Shown here: positions 15,808 to 17,450 of the stretch, in pieces
How the letters are laid out: every line of letters begins with the position of its first letter
Numbering within the stretch: the stretch's first letter is position 1
Origin: Promethearchaeota archaeon
GTDB lineage: Archaea; Asgardarchaeota; Lokiarchaeia; Sigynarchaeales; MK-D1
Assembly (NCBI GenBank): GCA_016839385.1
Contig: JAEOUK010000546.1
Location: 1 to 17,450 of the forward strand
DNA: 17,450 nucleotides
Reading direction: 5' to 3'
The notes under the pieces: generated by a model
What the model saw: only the letters and a program-made list of their open reading frames with translations
Databases searched by the model: none
What the model was told of the DNA's origin: nothing
Made by a program: the position numbers and the translations under genes

Positions 15808-15819
15808 ATATTTAAATAA
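15808..15819 (+). promoter_or_regulatory. TATA-like box for the epimerase gene
   Basis: ATATTTAAATAA predicts a transcript start near 15840, which gives a leader of about 50 nt before the proposed ATT start at 15891. It places the whole 15873-16371 frame inside the transcript. Confidence 0.4.
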
Positions 15820-15879
15820 CTTTCACTCGCATTCATTAAGTTCATTAGCAAGAAATCATTAAAGAAAACTAAGGAAATT

Positions 15880-15885
15880 GGGGAG
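15880..15885 (+). promoter_or_regulatory. Shine-Dalgarno supporting a non-AUG start
   Basis: GGGGAG lies 5 nt before ATT 15891. No ATG, GTG or TTG occurs in the epimerase frame between its upstream stop at 15870-15872 and the Rossmann motif, so this site is the best guide to the start. Confidence 0.4.
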
Positions 15886-15890
15886 TTTAC

Positions 15891-17012
15891 ATTTCTATCG
15901 TAAAAACTAACAAATGTACCAAAAAATTTGGTTCATTTTTAGAATTATACTATAGAATCCCTCAATTTTTCAACAATGTAGTTATAACAACAATTACTCA
16001 TCTAGGAAAAAAGAAAAAGACAAAGACTAAAAAAATTCTACTTACTGGTGCTTTCGGAAATGTAGGAACTTCAACTTTAGAGGAACTTCTAAAGAAAAAA
16101 TATCAAATTACAATTTTTGAATTAAAAAATCCTAAGAATCGATTTACAGCTTGGAAACTAAGAAAGAATAAGAATATAGAAGTTATCTGGGGAGACCTTC
16201 GTAATAAGGAAGATTTAGTATCTGCAATTAAAGGAAAAGATGTAGTTATTCACGTAGGAGCAATTATTCCACCTTTAGCAGATTTACGCCCCAAACTAGC
16301 AGAAGAGGTAAATGTTGGGGGAACTCAAAACATTCTATCCATTATCAAAGAATATTCCCCGAAAACAAGATTGGTTTTTACCAGTTCCATAGCTGTCTAT
16401 GGTGATCGATTACGAAATCCATTTATTAAGAAAACGGACAAGATTCAACCAAGTAAAGGGGATATGTACGCGGAAACAAAAATTATAGCAGAGAAATTGA
16501 TTCATGAATCTGGTGTCGAGTATGTAATATTCCGACTAACTTATATTATTGAACCATATCGAGTTGCACTAGATCCATTAATGTTTAAAATGCCATTAGA
16601 AACCCATATTGAACCCGCACACACAAAAGATGTGGGTTTAGCCTTGTGTAATGCTGTTGAACAAGATAATAGTTTCTGGAATAACACATATCATATAGCA
16701 GGTGGAGATAACTGCCGAATTACATTCAAGGAATATTTAGACGATATGACTGAAATTTTTGGATTGGGAAGAGATTTATTGCCTGTAACCGCTTTTGCTA
16801 ATGAAGGATATCATTGTGGATATTTAGATACACATGAGAGTCAAGAAAAATTACATTATCAAAGACATAGTTTACGTGACATCTATAAAACAATAAAGCG
16901 ACGGTTTGCTTTATTGAAACCATTGGCGTGGATGTTTAAACCAGTAATTCGTGCATATTTACTCAGTAAATCCACTTATTATCAGAGATTAAAAAAGCAA
17001 AAACCTATGTAA
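15891..17012 (+). CDS. NAD(P)-dependent epimerase/dehydratase (extended SDR), probable ATT start
   Basis: A sugar-nucleotide epimerase-like enzyme of the extended short-chain dehydrogenase family, about 373 aa. The dinucleotide-binding loop GAFGNVG is at residues 53-59 (counted from ATT 15891), followed by WGDLRN, HVGAIIPP, NVGGTQN, the catalytic Ser region FTSS (S165/S166), and Y193-x3-K197 in YAETK. The frame is clearly coding well before the first TTG at 16371, which would delete the whole cofactor site and cannot be the true start. Upstream the frame is open back to 15873 but offers only ATT, ATC or ATA; ATT 15891 follows a GGGGAG Shine-Dalgarno. The extra N-terminal 50 residues include a protein-like YYRIPQFFNN and a Lys-rich linker. 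An ATG lost by mutation or sequencing error is the alternative. The substrate is not evident. A T-run terminator follows. Confidence 0.8.
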   Translation: MSIVKTNKCTKKFGSFLELYYRIPQFFNNVVITTITHLGKKKKTKTKKILLTGAFGNVGTSTLEELLKKKYQITIFELKNPKNRFTAWKLRKNKNIEVIWGDLRNKEDLVSAIKGKDVVIHVGAIIPPLADLRPKLAEEVNVGGTQNILSIIKEYSPKTRLVFTSSIAVYGDRLRNPFIKKTDKIQPSKGDMYAETKIIAEKLIHESGVEYVIFRLTYIIEPYRVALDPLMFKMPLETHIEPAHTKDVGLALCNAVEQDNSFWNNTYHIAGGDNCRITFKEYLDDMTEIFGLGRDLLPVTAFANEGYHCGYLDTHESQEKLHYQRHSLRDIYKTIKRRFALLKPLAWMFKPVIRAYLLSKSTYYQRLKKQKPM

Positions 17013-17017
17013 CACTA

Positions 17018-17035
17018 TTTTTCCATTTTTTTTTT
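17018..17035 (+). terminator. Oligo-T terminator after the epimerase
   Basis: A T5 run at 17018-17022 and a T10 run at 17026-17035 lie just after the stop codon, with no hairpin, as expected for archaeal termination. The next gene starts 45 nt further on. Confidence 0.55.
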
Positions 17036-17050
17036 GTCGATTGGTTAAGA

Positions 17051-17060
17051 ATTTAAGGTT
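17051..17060 (+). promoter_or_regulatory. TATA-like box for the 17080 gene
   Basis: ATTTAAGGTT is centred about 25 nt before the ATG at 17080 and follows the epimerase terminator, consistent with a separate leaderless transcript. Confidence 0.35.
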
Positions 17061-17079
17061 AATCTTCGTTTTTCTTTTT

Positions 17080-17450
17080 ATGGCAGAACTTACTTTCTAT
17101 TTTAAAGTGGCATTTGAGGGAATTAGCACCCTTATTTGTGTCATCCTTGCAATAGTAGTATATCTTCGCAGTTCAACAAATAGACCAAACCAATTTTTGG
17201 CAAGTGCATTTTTATTGTTCGGATTTTATACTTTGGGAGTTTTAATTTATGATATCTTCGCAGTTGATGCTTCTGGTAATATTTTTATAGCAATTTTTAT
17301 CCGATTCAGCCTTGTTTCAATCCTTTTTGGAGGAATGTTTCTCTTTTTTGCAATGATGGGACAGGGGCACTCTGCAATGTGGTATACTTTTAAAAAGAAC
17401 ACACTTCCTTGGATTGGTATTGTTACTGCATATTCACTCCTACTCATTAT
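17080..17450 (+). CDS. Polytopic membrane protein, cut by the window end
   Basis: The frame starts at ATG 17080 and is open to the last base, giving 123 codons of an incomplete protein. It begins MAELTFYFKV and has hydrophobic segments at about residues 10-29, 37-60, 67-92 and from 109 on, joined by short polar loops (RSSTNRPNQ, GQGHSAMWYTFKKN). This regular spacing resembles multi-helix membrane sensor modules that precede PAS or kinase domains in archaea, but nothing after the fourth helix can be seen, so a transporter or an unknown membrane protein is equally possible. It has its own TATA-like box behind the epimerase terminator and no Shine-Dalgarno. The opposite strand of this stretch also has an open frame, but with low-quality composition. 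Confidence 0.65.
   Translation, partial: MAELTFYFKVAFEGISTLICVILAIVVYLRSSTNRPNQFLASAFLLFGFYTLGVLIYDIFAVDASGNIFIAIFIRFSLVSILFGGMFLFFAMMGQGHSAMWYTFKKNTLPWIGIVTAYSLLLI

Larger units (their letters stand above)
15589..15890. other. AT-rich divergent intergenic region
   Basis: These 302 bp separate the HTH_10 regulator (minus) from the epimerase (plus) and contain both promoters. No gene or RNA is seen; the longest ATG frame (from 15683) has 15 codons. There is a 12-bp perfect palindrome at 15697-15708, a TATA-like box for the epimerase at 15808-15819, and several A-runs. Confidence 0.6.

Noticed and set aside
15589..15890. Possible tRNA or small RNA in the largest intergenic region
   Set aside because: The sequence is too AT-rich, with no cloverleaf arms or GC-rich stems visible by eye.
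15914..15955. ATG at 15914 as the start of the epimerase
   Set aside because: It is in another frame and stops after 13 codons; it would need a frameshift to reach the epimerase.
16371..17012. Epimerase read as a short gene from TTG 16371
   Set aside because: This start would remove the nucleotide-binding loop and half of the Rossmann fold, both clearly encoded in frame upstream.
17247..17447. Minus-strand open frame at the right edge
   Set aside because: It lies opposite a plus-strand frame with regular transmembrane spacing, a TATA-like box and a good start; the minus frame has no motif.

Overview
The window (about one third G+C by eye) looks like an archaeal chromosome segment, most likely from an Asgard archaeon of the Lokiarchaeia/Promethearchaeum kind. 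The main evidence is an archaeal/eukaryotic-type leucyl-tRNA synthetase, a DUF166 protein, an HTH_10 (Bat-type) regulator, several PAS-rich sensor kinases, TATA-like boxes about 26 nt before start codons (leaderless mRNAs), and T-run terminators. The Asgard assignment is inference; the archaeal one is well supported. No tRNA, rRNA, CRISPR array or insertion sequence was seen.

Left part (1-8700) is compact housekeeping and orphan genes, mostly in alternating orientation with very short convergent gaps. In order: leuS (292-3228), a small four-helix membrane protein (3302-3694), a Cys-rich DUF166 protein (3703-4566, minus), an unrecognised helical protein (4702-5322), a solitary beta-class DNA methyltransferase (5336-6253, minus), a winged-helix protein of the YcaQ/AlkZ superfamily (6450-7616), and a threonine aldolase (7621-8685, minus). 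A weak open frame without a normal start codon overlaps the beginning of leuS.

Centre (8741-13874, minus strand) is a four-gene signalling operon. Transcription order is a three-PAS histidine kinase, a receiver-like protein whose phospho-acceptor Asp is Glu, a normal single-domain receiver, and a REC-PAS-PAS-HisKA-HATPase-REC hybrid kinase. Genes overlap by 4 and 11 nt or are 4 nt apart, with a strong Shine-Dalgarno inside the first overlap, so they are probably made together and form one phosphorelay. There is no DNA-binding output in the operon. An HTH_10 regulator lies nearby (14845-15588, minus), but no link between the two is shown.

Right part (14061-17450): a membrane protein closely resembling eukaryotic steroid 5-alpha-reductases (14061-14837) convergent with the HTH_10 regulator; a 302-bp AT-rich divergent intergenic region with a 12-bp perfect palindrome; an extended short-chain dehydrogenase/epimerase whose frame is open from 15873 but has no ATG, GTG or TTG before its Rossmann motif, so that it may start at ATT 15891; and a polytopic membrane protein cut by the window end (17080-17450).

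The points most worth following are the phosphorelay with its Glu pseudo-receiver, the eukaryote-like 5-alpha-reductase, and the non-AUG start of the epimerase gene.
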